A stretch of DNA of 64,000 nt, taken from Notolepis coatsorum (Eukaryota; Chordata; Actinopteri; Aulopiformes; Paralepididae). The DNA is taken from contig OZ020592.1 of assembly GCA_963971535.1 (NCBI GenBank), positions 125,581,937 to 125,645,936 on the forward strand, given 5' to 3'. The position numbers were made by a program, and so were the translations under genes. Numbering within the stretch: the stretch's first letter is position 1; the number at the start of each line of letters is the position of its first letter. This document shows positions 10,562-21,897 of this stretch, one piece after another. The notes below the pieces were generated by a model, which did not search any database, had not been told where the DNA came from, and saw only the letters and a list, made by a program, of their open reading frames with translations.

Positions 10562-12789
10562 ATTTGGTGTCGTATCAGGGGTAAGGTGGTGAGGGGTGGG
10601 TTAAATTATTCTCCGGTTTGCCCCTGGCCCCCCCCCCTCTCAAATATGATTTTGTTTACAAAATGTGTGTTGATTCACTATATTTTTGGGGATATGGTGT
10701 AAATCCCTCAGCTTCTGCTGGGGTTGTGCTCTTGCTTAGAGAGAGGCAATTTCTCTGAAAATTGTTTGGTCGCTGTCATGTAGACTTAGCAAGGCCTGTG
10801 ACCAGCACTTAATCGAGGACTTATGTCTTCTCTCATCATAAAAAACGGCGTTCCTCTTACAGTAGTGAGAGTGAACTTTTTGCCCTTTTTTGTTGTGATG
10901 GAGGGTTGTGTGTATCATATTCACGTTTAGGATCCACAACTGGGTTAGGTGTTGTTGGCCTACAGAAGTTGCATGTGTAGCTCTTGTACCAGGGCCCTTG
11001 GCCCCTCTCTTGGTCTGTGTTTTTTTCTTCCTTTAGGGTAAAGGTGTAAAAAGGTGGCAAGTTCGCACATGAGCCTGAAGCCATGTATAAAACCAGTTTT
11101 TGCACAGGCGGGGTTATCGTCTGTGGCGGGCGTGCAGAATGTGAAGCTGTTACCCTAACAGGTATAATACGCTTTCATGTAGCACGCTATGACTGGTGTC
11201 ATGGCTCTGCTTTGTCGTTGCATCGTATCAGGGGTGAGGGGTCATGAGGGGTGGGCAGCGCGTCACAGTTGGATGATGCGTTACATTCGAAAACTGTTAG
11301 TTTTCTGCTCTGCTCTCTATTACAGTGTGTATTGGTCACTTGGCCCAATTATTATTGCATGTATCTTTTTCAATTGTACTCACGTGGAGGTCTCTCTGGG
11401 GGAACTTCTGTCTTCCCCTCTTATGTGAGGAGCAGAATTGACGGGGTTGCCCTCAGTCGCGTCATATAAGGCCTGTGTCTGTGTCTTATTGACCGGCTTC
11501 CTGCTGCTTGTCCCAGACAGCATGGAGGGAACGTCATCTGGTGTTTTCTTATTAGAATTCACCATTCATGTGTTCGGGTTCTTGACGTGCATATAGCGCT
11601 GGCCCTGGGTGCTTCCTATGTGGAACCACGTTTTTGGGCCGGCGCGCCTTGGTTGCCCAATTCATAGAAACAGCGTTTTTTATGCGGGCGACTAGGAAGG
11701 AGATTTTTTATCTCTACCGAGCGCCAGTGCAAGACTCGATGACTCGCGTGCATCTCCGGGGGGAGATGCCGGAGTAGATCATTACATTGGCGGAGGGGTC
11801 TCACGCCCATGAGGTGGGCCGCCAGGAGCAGCGCATTCACGTTCTGTCCATCTTGGTGTCACCCTCTCTGATGTTTTAGATCGACACGCGTACCTACCCC
11901 CCTCTTAGGACTGGGGATGGCGGCGTGACTAGGACGTGTAATGAGAAATATTAAAGGACAAAACGATGAGCCGTTTACGAGTCATTATTAATAATAGGAA
12001 CGTTTATTTCATCTGTGGCCACAAAATGAAAGTTCAGTTTACAGTCGGAGACAACATGTTCACACAGTAGCATCTGGCCATAAAGTGACGAAGAGCTCTG
12101 GTCAGACGTATATTAAATACACAGTTGTCAGACGTAACATAATACATCAGATATGATGATTAAGGTAAATAAAAATGGTTCCCAGTCACGGGAAGCAACA
12201 ACAACCTTGCTATGGCTGGGGAGATGTTGGTATCTTGGAGTCTCTTAAAGAGACACACACACATTACATAGCTGGTCAGAGTGAACCAGTCAAGCTGTCT
12301 ATAATGACATGATAATATATTCCACGACAGACGCGGGACTGGTTCTGGTCACGCCGGACCAAGTCAGTTAACCCGTTGTCCGCCGGGGCGCAGATCTGCT
12401 GTTCTGGTACCCCGAAGGACTTTGTGCTTTTCCGGGCGGAAAATGCCGCGTCGGTCCGGGCTTCGCGGGGATTGGTGTCGTGGATATGTGTCATGTGTAT
12501 GCCACTACGGCTTGCCCATAACAGTGACGTGCTTGGTCCATACTGTGTTGTACCTTGCGCTGTGTTAGGGGGCCTGGTCCTTCTCCATTGTTTCACTCCT
12601 CCCTCCCCCTGCTGGGCAGGGATGGGAGGGGGCTGTCGAGGTGGTTGCTGTCAACCCCTCTAGGCATCCCTGTGTAGGTCCCGGTCCGCCAGGCCCAGGT
12701 CCGGACTCGTTCCCGTCGACCTGTTGGCCTGGGTTAACCCTTTGAAAACTGAAACACTTTGTTTCTAGGTTTTTCTTGGTGGGTTAAGG
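10562..12789. other. Unassigned part of the inverted-end element
   Basis: Sequence without a convincing gene. A phrase GTATCAGGGGTRAGG…GAGGGGTGGG occurs at 10571-10600 and 11226-11255, suggesting an internal duplication. GC-rich tracts at 11640-11850 and 12340-12480 have short frames on both strands that match nothing I recognise. Confidence 0.4.
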
Positions 12790-13617
12790 TAGGGTTGGGC
12801 GATATGGCCAAAAACGTTATCGTGATAAAATAATAAAATTTTCATATCATTCGATATCGATAATTATCGTCGATATAATTTCTGTCAAGTTTAATTAACT
12901 TCTTATGCCCGGCGCCGTTCTTCTACGCAGTAAACACGGCCCAGTGCATAGATTATTATATTCCACCAGGGGGCAACCTACCGCCACTGGATCATATGCA
13001 TTATAAGAATGGAACTAACACAGTTAGCCAGAGCAAGCGGTGTATCCCACGACAATGTACTAACTATCACCCTAAAATACTCCGTTCCGCCCCAATACAT
13101 TGCAATGACGTCCACCGCATACCCCACACTACTCTAACCGCTACCTCAGAATTCACGCCACACACCCACTCCGCACGTAAACTATAAAATAGCGGCGTGC
13201 AAGCTAATGATCCTAGCCAGCCTTGTTTCCAATGTACTAACTATCACCCTAAAATACTCCGTTCCGCCCCAATACATTGCAACGACGTCCACCGCGGCGC
13301 AGCATACCCCACACTACTCTAACCGTACCCTCAGAATTCACGCCACACACCCACTCCGCACGTAAACTATAAAATAGCGGCGTGAAAGCTAATGATCCTA
13401 GCCAGCCTTGTTTACTACCCAGAGGTGCACCGCGGGTCTCCTTCGCTGTCGCCATCTCCTTCACTGATTGGTTGTTAGTGCGTGTGTGCTGATATCCAAG
13501 CTTGGGAAATCGATATATCGAAACTTTGCGACCACGTTTCATGTTTATTTCGAGGAAATAATTTATTGCGATAGTTATCGTTATCGTTTTATCGCCCAAC
13601 AACCCTAGGTTAGGGGA
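12790..13617. mobile_element. hAT element, TAGGGTTGGGCGATA family
   Basis: It starts TAGGGTTGGGCGATATGGCC and ends …CGCCCAACAACCCTA. Flanks GGTTAAGG and GGTTAGGG match at 7 of 8 bases. It is the same family and orientation as 3829-6232, sharing TAATTATCGTCGATATAAT and CATGTTTATTTCGAGGAAAT. It also holds the tandem duplication of the CCGCCCCAATACATTGCAA block (about 13086 and 13263). Confidence 0.85.
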
Positions 13618-14167
13618 ACAACCGCCTCCTGTTAAACTAAAGCTAGAGTGCTTCAGGGCGGCGTGCCAAAGGGGGGAAGGGCCTACTCTTGATTTGGGCC
13701 CTGTCCGATACGCTGGAGATGTGGGGGGTGGTGTCATCAGTGACCGTCTGGTGGGGTCCCGATGCCCTCAGGCTGTTCCTGGGGCTGGGTCCTCCTCCGC
13801 GCTCCGCTGCTACGGCCTTGCCACAGGGTTGGGTTCTTGACCTTTGACCCTGTGATGTTGGGGACTGTAACAGTTTTTTTTCTTCCCGTTCGTTCCCTAG
13901 TGGCATGTGGGATGCGCGCCTGAGTGGTCGCGGGTGCTTCTGTGAAGGTAAGTCCCACGATCTGCTCACCCTGTGCGTTGAGGTGCTAAACCCTCTTCGC
14001 ACAGTCGGATCCGATTCCCTCCCGTCCCCCTCTAGGGGGGTCCGGGGGCTCGGGTCCTCCCCGGTTCTGATGGTTGTGGGGGGCCTCAGCGGGTACATTT
14101 GTCGAGCTTCCGCTCTGCTCAGCTCCTGTGTTCCACTAGAGTGCAGAGCGTAAGCTATACGATATTA
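13618..14167. other. Right part of the inverted-end element
   Basis: A GC-rich tract with short frames on both strands and no recognised domain. It ends in the inverted arm GTTCCACTAGAGTGCAGAGC at about 14128-14150, which mirrors 3800-3828. Confidence 0.4.
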
Positions 14168-14473
14168 TTACATGGCGTTTTAACATTCGCCGAAATGCTT
14201 GATTGTGATTGGTCAATAGCCCGCGACAGTGGTGAATTATTTTTCGATAACAACCGGTGATTATTGTTTTTCGCAGCTGGAGTAATCAAGCCCCACTGAC
14301 ACACACTGTTTCAGTGCAATCAGACACACCTGCCGGGCTGCCCGCGATAATAATAATCACTTTTTATTTGGGCTGACAGAGCCACAGAACAACTGCGTCT
14401 GCATTTGATCTCGTCTTGTCGATTTTGCAAAATGAATTAGGTATATTGTTAGTAAGTTAGCCATGTAATAAGC
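14168..14473. mobile_element. Small TIR element (TTATTACATGGC ends)
   Basis: It is bounded by TTATTACATGGC and the inverted GCCATGTAATAA. There is no coding frame. It directly abuts the next palindromic element, so the two may be parts of one fold-back transposon. Confidence 0.45.
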
Positions 14474-15447
14474 GGGATAATGTAGGGCTGGGCGATAAAA
14501 CGATAACGATAACTATCGCGATAAATTATTTCCTCGAAATAAACATGAAACGTGGTCGCAAAGTTTCGATATATCGATTTTCCAAGCTTGGCTCCGTTCA
14601 GCCTCGGCTCAGCATACTCACTAACAACAACCAACGTTACGTGATGACGTGCTTACGCACAACAGCTAACAACCAATCAGTGAAGGAGATGGCCGAGAGC
14701 GAAGTAGACCCGGAAGGAGGTAGGACTCACTCAACAACAAGGCTTGCTAGGCTAATTAGCTTGCACGGCGGTTTTATATATTTACGTGCCGAGTATGTGT
14801 GTGGCGTGAATTCTGAGGCCACGTTTATAGTAGTGGGGGTATACAGTGGACGTCGTTTCAATATATTGTGGCGGAAGAGAGTATTTTAGTGTCATATTTA
14901 GCACATTGTCATGGAATACACCGCTTAGATACAACAGGCTGGCTAGGATAACTAGCTTGCACGGCACTGTTTTATATATTTACGTGCCGAGTATGTGTGT
15001 GTTTTGAATTCTGAGGCCACATTTATAGTAGTGTGGGGTATACAGTTCGTTTCAATATATTGTGGCGGAAGAGTATTTTAGTGTCATATTTATTGTCATG
15101 AGATACTCCGCTTGTCGGCTAACTGCTAACGTGCGCGGACTGATGACGACATCAACTCGACTTGAGACATTCGCAGCAGCATAAGAAGTTAATTAAACTT
15201 GACAGACATTATATCGACGATAATTATCGATATCGAATTATATGAAAATAATTTTATAATTTTATCGCGATAACGTTTTTGGTCATATCGCCCAGCCCTA
15301 GGATAATGTATAGCTATACTCGGTCATCATCGCAAAATAATTGACCTTCACTGACGTTTAAAACACCTCGCCGAGGCACCTCGGTATTTTAAACTCTGTG
15401 TTGGTCAATTATTTTGCGACAATGACCTCGTAGCTATACATTATCCC
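14474..15447. mobile_element. Fold-back element with GGGATAATGTATAGCTA ends, split by a hAT
   Basis: The right half (15301-15447) is a palindrome: ATAGCTATACTCGGTCATC and GCAAAATAATTGACC are mirrored by GGTCAATTATTTTGC and TAGCTATACATTATCCC. The left terminus GGGATAATG (14474-14482) is separated from it by the hAT at 14483-15300, whose duplication GGATAATG was taken from this terminus. Confidence 0.6.
14483..15300. mobile_element. hAT element, TAGGGCTGGGCGATA family, inverted copy
   Basis: It is flanked by a perfect duplication, GGATAATG at 14475-14482 and 15301-15308. It is in opposite orientation to 3829-6232 and shares CATGAAACGTGGTCGCAAAG and the ATCGATAATTATCG palindromes. It is non-autonomous, with an internal duplication of GTGGCGGAAGAGxGTATTTT. 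Confidence 0.92.
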
Positions 15448-15457
15448 TTACATATAA

Positions 15458-15741
15458 CATACGGTTATCCTATAACCATAGTTATGAGTATAGCGAGCGC
15501 TCTGCACTGACTCACAGAGGACCCCGTGGTCTTCGCCTTCGGTGGTGAAAGACTTTGGAAGGAGCTGTTAGTATGGCCACGACCCCGCTTATGTAGAGGA
15601 GCGGATGTGGGTGTGGCCAGGCGGATGGGTGTGTACATGTGGAGAAAATTATTCAGTATTAGATTGATAATGGATGTGGTTCCACTAGAGTGCAGAGCGC
15701 TCGCTATACTCATATAACTATGGTTATAGGATAACCGTATG
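15458..15741. mobile_element. Palindromic MITE with CATACGGTTATCC ends
   Basis: Long inverted termini: CATACGGTTATCCTATAACC at the left and GGTTATAGGATAACCGTATG at the right. They continue into ATAGCGAGCGCTCTGCACT and its complement. The interior is homologous, inverted, to the left arm of the 3783-14172 element, so it may be its short derivative. Confidence 0.75.
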
Positions 15742-16399
15742 TTTTCATGCAGCAGACACAATCAAACCGTCACTTACGGTATGCATTTAGTTCTTGTATG
15801 GCATGATGATAATAGCAGAGACCTAGGACTCTATGAAATTAATGGAGAGATGTAAAATTGCTTATACCAGTCTTAGAAACACATTGCCATTTTAAACATA
15901 TTGACATTTTATACTCTGTTGAATTTAGTTGATTCAACAATCAGTTTCTCTAATGACTTGAATGATGTGTGTTGAGTTCTCAGTGAGGACATCATCTCTT
16001 TTCATTTTGAATGATCAGTGTTGAGTTCTCAGTGAGGACATCACCTCCTATTCATTTGGAATGTTGAGTTGACAGTGAGGACATCACCTCCTATTCATTT
16101 CTGTGGCTGATATCCCTCTTTCTATATATTACCCTCTTTTATAATAGTCTTACTATTCACTTATTCTGATTTCATGTCTGTTTTAAATTAATGTTGTCCA
16201 ATATAACGTTTTCATTGAGAATTAACATATTGTGTCTGTTATTGTTCGATGTGGTTTATATTCTTCATTTATAATCGTTGAATGTACATGGAGCACCATA
16301 CTACTAGCTAAAGGTGTCACGTCACACATGCAGGTCAGATGTCAGGGAACCTAACCTACTCGGCTTTCTGTGTAGCTGAAGATAAAGATGTGTTTGTGA
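15742..16399. other. Intron 1 sequence with a short tandem repeat
   Basis: Between 15970 and 16110 a unit containing GTTGAGTTCTCAGTGAGGAC and ATCACCTCCTATTCATT repeats three times. At 16330-16399 lies the first copy of a host-like unit (CAGATGTCAGGGAACC…GTAGCTGAAGATAAAGATGT) that recurs at 17340-17369 and 27090-27180. This is an ancestral tandem duplication now split by transposons. Confidence 0.6.
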
Positions 16400-16584
16400 T
16401 AGGGATGCCCCGATCGGCCAGCGATCGGTATCGGCCGATATTCAGTATAAATATGAGATCGGTGAATTCCGATAATGCTTTATTTTCGCCGATCGTGAAA
16501 ACCGATCGAAAAACATGATCCAATTCTTAGCGGAGATCTCACTCGCTGACTTCTCTCTCAAGCACACAGAGCTGCAGCGCACTG

Positions 16585-16615
<31 letters not shown>

Positions 16616-17330
16616 TCCTGCCCCTCCCGCACCCGTGTCAACAAGAGGCTCCGGCAGTCTGCTCTAGTCTAGTGCATGAGACCTCCGTGAGCTAACGTTA
16701 GCTACCTAGCTAACGTTACTGTTTAAACTAAATGACCCAGTCAACTATTCACTTTTAGTTTAATACATGATGCATTGTCTAACGTTATTTAGCTGGCTAG
16801 CTACTGATAGCTGCTGATATCAACAAATGCTCCAGCAATAGTCGAGTGCATGATACCTCCGTTAGCTCGGTAGCCAACGTTAGCTCACGTTAGCTCTATA
16901 TGAAATGTCCCAGTAAACTAAATAGTTCACTGAGGCGTTGTCTTAACGTTATCTAGCCGGCTAGCAGTAGCACTAGCTACAGATAGCTCCTGATGTCAAT
17001 GTCTTATAACATTGATTCGATGCGTATTCGAGCCCCTGGCTTGCATCGCATGAGGCCATGCTGAATGTGATTTGACCAAAGCAGAGTATACAAATAGGGT
17101 CCAGCTGCAGCGCCGGAGAATCCTGGCTGTAGCTGGAGGCTACTCGAGTACACACAGACAGTGGAGCTGTTTGCAGATAGCGAGCATTTTGACTTGTTGC
17201 GTGGTGGCGATGTCTCGCAGATAATACAAAGTTACAATATAAAACCAAAAATGATCGGTATTGGCCGATATGGCTCATAGACGATCGGTGATCGGTATCG
17301 GTGGCAAAAAACGTGATCGGGGCATCTCTA
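16400..17330. mobile_element. hAT element with TAGGGATGCCCCGATC ends
   Basis: The termini are TAGGGATGCCCCGATCGGCC and …GTGATCGGGGCATCTCTA. They are flanked by a perfect duplication, GTTTGTGA at 16392-16399 and 17331-17338. A (CTC)n tract lies at 16585-16618. The interior from about 16555 to 16800 is also found in the differently ended element at 63620 onward. Confidence 0.92.
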
Positions 17331-17405
17331 GTTTGTGACATCACACATGCAGGTCAGATGTCAGAGAACGGGCTGTACCGAATGCTTCGAAGCTTCAATC
17401 ATAAT

Positions 17406-17517
17406 TAGGGATGCCCCCCGGACCCCGGTTTTAAACGGGAACCGGTACTATATTAGAAAATACCGGAGTATTTATAAGCTCCGACGTCCTCGGTACTGCT
17501 ATCGATACTCTAGAGAA

Positions 17518-17565
<48 letters not shown>

Positions 17566-18600
17566 TAAAAGTTGCAAACGATCTATCCTCTCTCTGTCTC
17601 TGCACGAGAAGCGAGCCACAGCGAGTCATTATTACACACACTCCTCGCGAGTCGCTCGCTAGTAGTGCTACATACGGGTACTCCTTAATGAAAGTTCTCC
17701 GTGCTGAAGCGCGCTGCACACAGACACAGACAGCTCTGAGTCTGCATGCACCGTGACTCGTGATGGCGGATAGAGCGAAGCGTTCTAAAGAAAGTATGGA
17801 TATACAACGCACGTTGCCACAAGTGCAACAAAACATTTGCCAGTAAGGGTGGCAATACGAGCAATTTATCAAAACATCTGTTGGCAAAACATGATATTAG
17901 TGTGCAGAAATGCGCGTATTCGACTGCCTTGCGCGCAGTGTTCCATCTGCATCCACGTCCACTGCCGCCGGTAAGCCAAGATACGGAGTTTCCTAGGCTA
18001 ATAATGAATTATTATTACAAATAGGCTAATAAACAAAATAATTGTTTAGCTACAAATACTATCTAAACTTTTTATAGATCGTCAAGCTGAGGCGTCAGCC
18101 ACCAATGTGTCCCAGGCCAGTGAGCCCAGGGCCACCACACATCTTCCCTCTACCTCCCTCCACCACCCAAAGTCCTTTCACCCTAGCAGCTAGAGGAAGG
18201 ATGACAGAGGATAGGGTGAACGAGTGTCACAGTTCTGTTAGCCTTTTGCATTTGTTGTTTATTATAAAAAGTCTATAATTCAGAGTCAGACACATTTAAA
18301 ACATTGTTGCTGCTGTTGCTGAAGAAATTATATTAATTTATTATATTTATTTATAAAGTTATATAAAAGAACATTGCTGCTGCTGTTGCTGAAGAAATTA
18401 TATTTATTTATAATACTTATTTATAAAGTTGTATTTATAAATAATAAAGCAATGTTGATTCTGTTCTTAATTAATTGTCTTTTTTTCTTGCAAAAAAAGA
18501 ACCAAAAAGAACCGATAAGAGTATCGATAAAGTACCGAACCGTTAAGCAGTATCGATAAGAGTAGTAGTATCGATAAAATCCTAACGATACCCATCCCTA
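17406..18600. mobile_element. hAT element with TAGGGATGCC ends and transposase remnant
   Basis: It is flanked by a perfect duplication, ATCATAAT at 17398-17405 and 18601-18608. The ends TAGGGATGCC and …CCCATCCCTA are imperfect. It holds an (ATT)n microsatellite (17518-17563), a decayed BED-finger exon (17763-17893), and a pair of about 60-bp repeats containing TGCTGCTGTTGCTGAAGAAA at about 18305 and 18375. Confidence 0.88.
17763..17893 (+). pseudogene. hAT transposase BED zinc-finger remnant
   Basis: It starts MADRAKRSK, then shifts frame before CHKCNKTFASKGGNTSNLSK followed by HLLAKHD. This is the CxxC…HxxxxH half of a BED finger as found at the N-terminus of hAT transposases. The frame is broken between 17790 and 17815, and the catalytic core is missing. 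Its start is closely related to the minus-strand remnant at 8210-8317. Confidence 0.8.
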
Positions 18601-18909
18601 ATCATAATGTTGACATTCGAATTCTAAATCAACATTCGAAATGTAAATTTATTTTATTTTTATTATTATTTTATTTTATTTAATTTTTTTTATCTTTTTT
18701 GTATATGTATTCAATCTGTTTAAACCAATGGGGTTTGTAAGGGCAACCGAACAAGAAAAAGATGCCAGTGAGGGAATATGGTACGAAGCTCTTTCCAACG
18801 CGTGGTGCTTGTTGATAATAAATGTCTTCTCATTGAGTGCGTTTAAGAGTTTTATTTTTGCTTGCAGAGTGGACAAAACTAAGCATAACGTAAAATCTGT
18901 GTTTAAACT

Positions 18910-19219
18910 TGTTACGACCCTGGCTCAAGGGACGCAACCTATGTGCAAAACCGACACCAAAACCCTGTGCTCTAACTCAAAGTGCCACTAACTCAAGGAA
19001 CTATTAAGGTAAATGTAAACTAAGGTACTAGTGCAAACCCAACGGACAAGGACTGAAGAACCTGACAGCTCTTTCTCCAAGCACAGACCCTGCATGTGTG
19101 TTCCTAGGTCTGCCTTTAAAGCTCCCAGCAGGTAACCAATCAGCACTAATTGGCTAATTGGCAGCCCTCACCTGCATGCCCTGGTGACACAGGAGTGATC
19201 AGGCCTCTAGTACATAACA
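18910..19219 (-). repeat. 3' LTR of the Gypsy element
   Basis: 310 bp. Compared with the other LTR it has an 8-bp insertion (GGACGCAA region, near 18929-18940) and at least one substitution (CCCTGTGC versus CCCCGTGC). I saw no others by eye. The low divergence implies a recent insertion. Confidence 0.9.
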
Positions 19220-19341
19220 CCTCCCCCACCAAACTGGTTGCCCTACACAACAACCCATAAACAAAACAAAAAACAACTGTGACCCCTTAGTTGTCAGAGC
19301 CACTACCACAACAGCGATAACGGGTACCACAAACACCGGTA

Positions 19342-19554
19342 CTATGATCGTGAGAGGGCGTCTGCTAGCACGTTGTCCCTCCCACGAATGTGGCGAATAT
19401 CCAAGTTATACGCCTGGAGGAACAAACTCCATCGCATCAAACGATGGTTCGAGTTCACCATGCTGCGAAGAAAAACCAAAGGGTTATGGTCTGTATACAC
19501 AACAAGGGGTAAACTGGAGGATCCAACGTAAACATCAAAATGGTTCAAGGCAAG
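19342..19554 (-). pseudogene. Gypsy RNase H fragment
   Basis: The minus strand reads LALNHFDVYVGSSS then PLVVYTDHNPLVFL, RLMRWSLFLQAYNLDIRHI and NVLADALSR. This is the C-terminal part of a Ty3/Gypsy RNase H domain with the TDHNPL and ADALSR signatures. The upstream RT is lost to a deletion. The frame upstream of this region (19555-20044) is unlike RT. Confidence 0.88.
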
Positions 19555-19971
19555 AACCGGGTCGGCCCCTGTCGAACACGACCACCGATACCGATCTGTC
19601 AAAATTAGACTGCAACCCAAAATCAACCTGAGAACTGCGCTTAACAGAACAGAACACAGCACAACAAAAACCATATATCACTGATACCACCACCGCACCC
19701 ATATCCATCCCACCTGGCACTGGCAGTTCAGGATACTGCAAACCGTGAACATCCAGAGTAGGATGTACCGCCTCAGGTACAGCCCCAGTGTACCGGGAAC
19801 ATGGCAGTACGACAGTCACAATAACGTCTGGAACACCATCTAAAATGGCGTCACCCAAAATAACATTGTCCTGATCAAAATCAAAATGGCTGCCACTCAA
19901 CAGACCAGGTCGCGAAGGCGGCTCCTGCTCCACAGGACACAGGTAACTAGGTTGACCATCACACCTAGTGC

Positions 19972-20763
19972 TAGGGGTGGGACAATACATCGATCCAGAT
20001 CGATATATCGATCTATTATCAATAATCAAATAGGATCGACGCAACGTAAAAAGATCGATTCATATTGCGATACTCTTATTTTGAAAATCCCCGCGAGTCA
20101 TATCCGCCGGCGCCCAGTATTGTGAAACTCCGTGTATACATTACAGCAGTGTTTGCGTCTGCTCTAAAGCACTACAGAGCGTCTATTTTGCGAGCCGATA
20201 TAAGTCTGTGCAGTTTTTCCCCGCAACGGGTCAAATGCATATAACAGGCGTTGCATCGTCGCCATTCCTTTATGCCAACGTCGCGTTAAATATCTAAATG
20301 AACGTCGCGTTGGCTGCTTAAAAGCTAAGCAGCTAACCGTGAGAGAGAACAGGAGAGTGAAGAGGGGACTTGGAAGGAGGAGGGGTGGGGGCTGTGGGGG
20401 ACTGTGTGTGTGTGTGTGTGTGTGTGTGTCTGTGTGTGTGTTAAAGCTCAATATATAAAAACAAAAGTGAACAGGAGGTCTATTTGTATTAAAAACAATA
20501 GATTGTTATTCATTTAAATGTCTGGAAGAGCTCAAAAATAAATACATCAATTGATATTTCCGTAGCCTTTTTTTAGTTGATCTAAATGTGACTGATTGTG
20601 TTAAATGGGCACATAATATCGCCTCATATCGATCGCAGGCACCTGAATTGAATCGTATCGTATCGTATCGTGGCAGACTTTGTGATATCGGCAAATATCG
20701 TATCGTTGTCCAAAGAATCGATATCGTATCGTATCGTGATGCAACTGATGATTCCCACCCCTA
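19972..20763. mobile_element. hAT MITE with TAGGGGTGGGAC ends inside the Gypsy element
   Basis: It is flanked by a perfect duplication, CCTAGTGC at 19964-19971 and 20764-20771. The ends TAGGGGTGGGACAATACATC and …TGATTCCCACCCCTA include many ATCGATATCG-type palindromes. It carries a (TG)n tract (20405-20440). Its internal block CCGCAACGGGTCAAATGCAT also occurs in the hAT at 44171-45947. Confidence 0.92.
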
Positions 20764-20782
20764 CCTAGTGCATGGCAGAGAA

Positions 20783-21888
20783 TCAAGTGTGGACATGTGG
20801 ATCAATGTCAGAATCATCAACTGACATATTGGGACCATCCCTGCCCACAGGTGAAACATTAGGGACAATAGAGCTACTGTGGGAAGGCTGGCAGCCTAAG
20901 TCAGGCTTAGTAGCCTCTCCAACTAGAACGGTGTCACATGAAACAACAGCACCTCTCATAGCATCCTTCCCACACTCATCCTCCAATTCGTTCGTGGCCT
21001 CAGCCACCGTACAGGCTGGGAAGACCTTGAGACACTGCGCTGCCATATCATCTCCTGTCACATGCTTCTCCGGCACGCATGTCAACTCTGGTTTCACCAC
21101 CGGGCCTAACACAAAGCCACAATCAAGAGAATCATTATGCAAAGAGTGTGTCACTAAGTGTAATGTCCCAAGTCGACGTATCAACAACATCACTTTTGTC
21201 CTTTGACATTTCTCGTGCCACAGCACACACAGGAAACACTCCTGGATGTTTCTGTGCCAGCTCATTAGAGACCTCAGAAACCACAGGAATGGGAGTTACA
21301 ACCGGAGTAGCCAGCACTTTGTCACCAGCCAAATCATTCCCTAGAATGAAGGACACCCCCTTTATGGGAATGTGAGAACATACCCCCACAACAACATTGC
21401 CTGATACTAAGGGAGAATTGAGCGTGACCTCATGCAAAGGTGCATCCACAAATCCACCCCCAAACCCCCGAACAACGACACCGGAATGCAAAGAAGAGTT
21501 TTCTGAAAACGGCAAAACCCCCTCCAGAATGAGGGACTGAAAAGCACCGGTATCTCTCCAAATTGTTATAGCCTGTTTGGACTCTAGTGCATTAGTCAGG
21601 GAAACAAATCCATTCATCATAAACCTTGAGGAACCCTCAAGCTCTTTGTCCACACGTTTGATACTTCCCCCATCCCCATCTAACGTTGGCATAGGCGTTC
21701 TGCATATGGTTTCTACCAGAGCCACGGTTCTGACATTTTTCTGCTCAAGCACCGGGCACCCAACAACGATATGACCAGGTTCTTTACAGTAGAAACAGAT
21801 AATCCCTTCTGGGAATGCACCAGCAGAACCACCCCGCCTAGGAGGTGAAGTTAACTGACCAGCAGACACAGGTTTTGGGAAACGCCCC
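20783..21888 (-). pseudogene. Gypsy zinc knuckle and aspartic protease region
   Basis: Reading leftward from 21888: a CCHC knuckle CFYCKEPGHIVVGCP (residues about 25-39 of the frame starting at 21869). A protease-like segment follows, with the active-site triad in IWRDTGAFQSL and the flap-like GVVVRGFGG. The frame continues to 21135. A second frame covers 20783-21265. After this the pol gene is deleted up to RNase H. Confidence 0.85.
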
Positions 21889-21897
21889 CCCTGAACG

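Larger units (their letters stand above)
3783..14172. mobile_element. Large composite element with inverted ends, unclassified (DIRS-like size)
   Basis: The left arm at 3783-3828 (…GCTTACGCTCTGCACTCTAG) is repeated inverted at 14127-14172 (CTAGAGTGCAGAGCGTAAGC…). About 190 bp of the left arm, continuing at 6241, is also found inverted in the small element at 15458-15741. Removing four nested hATs (3829-6232, 7780-8755, 9031-10553, 12790-13617) leaves about 4.7 kb. That size and the inverted termini would fit a decayed tyrosine-recombinase (DIRS-like) retroelement, but no reverse transcriptase or recombinase motif was found. The class is therefore a guess. Confidence 0.4.

Noticed and set aside
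12376..14153. Overlapping frames of 60-160 codons on both strands
   Set aside because: They are short frames expected in GC-rich DNA, crossing hAT ends. No motif or conserved pattern is visible.
17431..17619. Poly-Asn or poly-Ile frames
   Set aside because: They come from an (ATT)n microsatellite.
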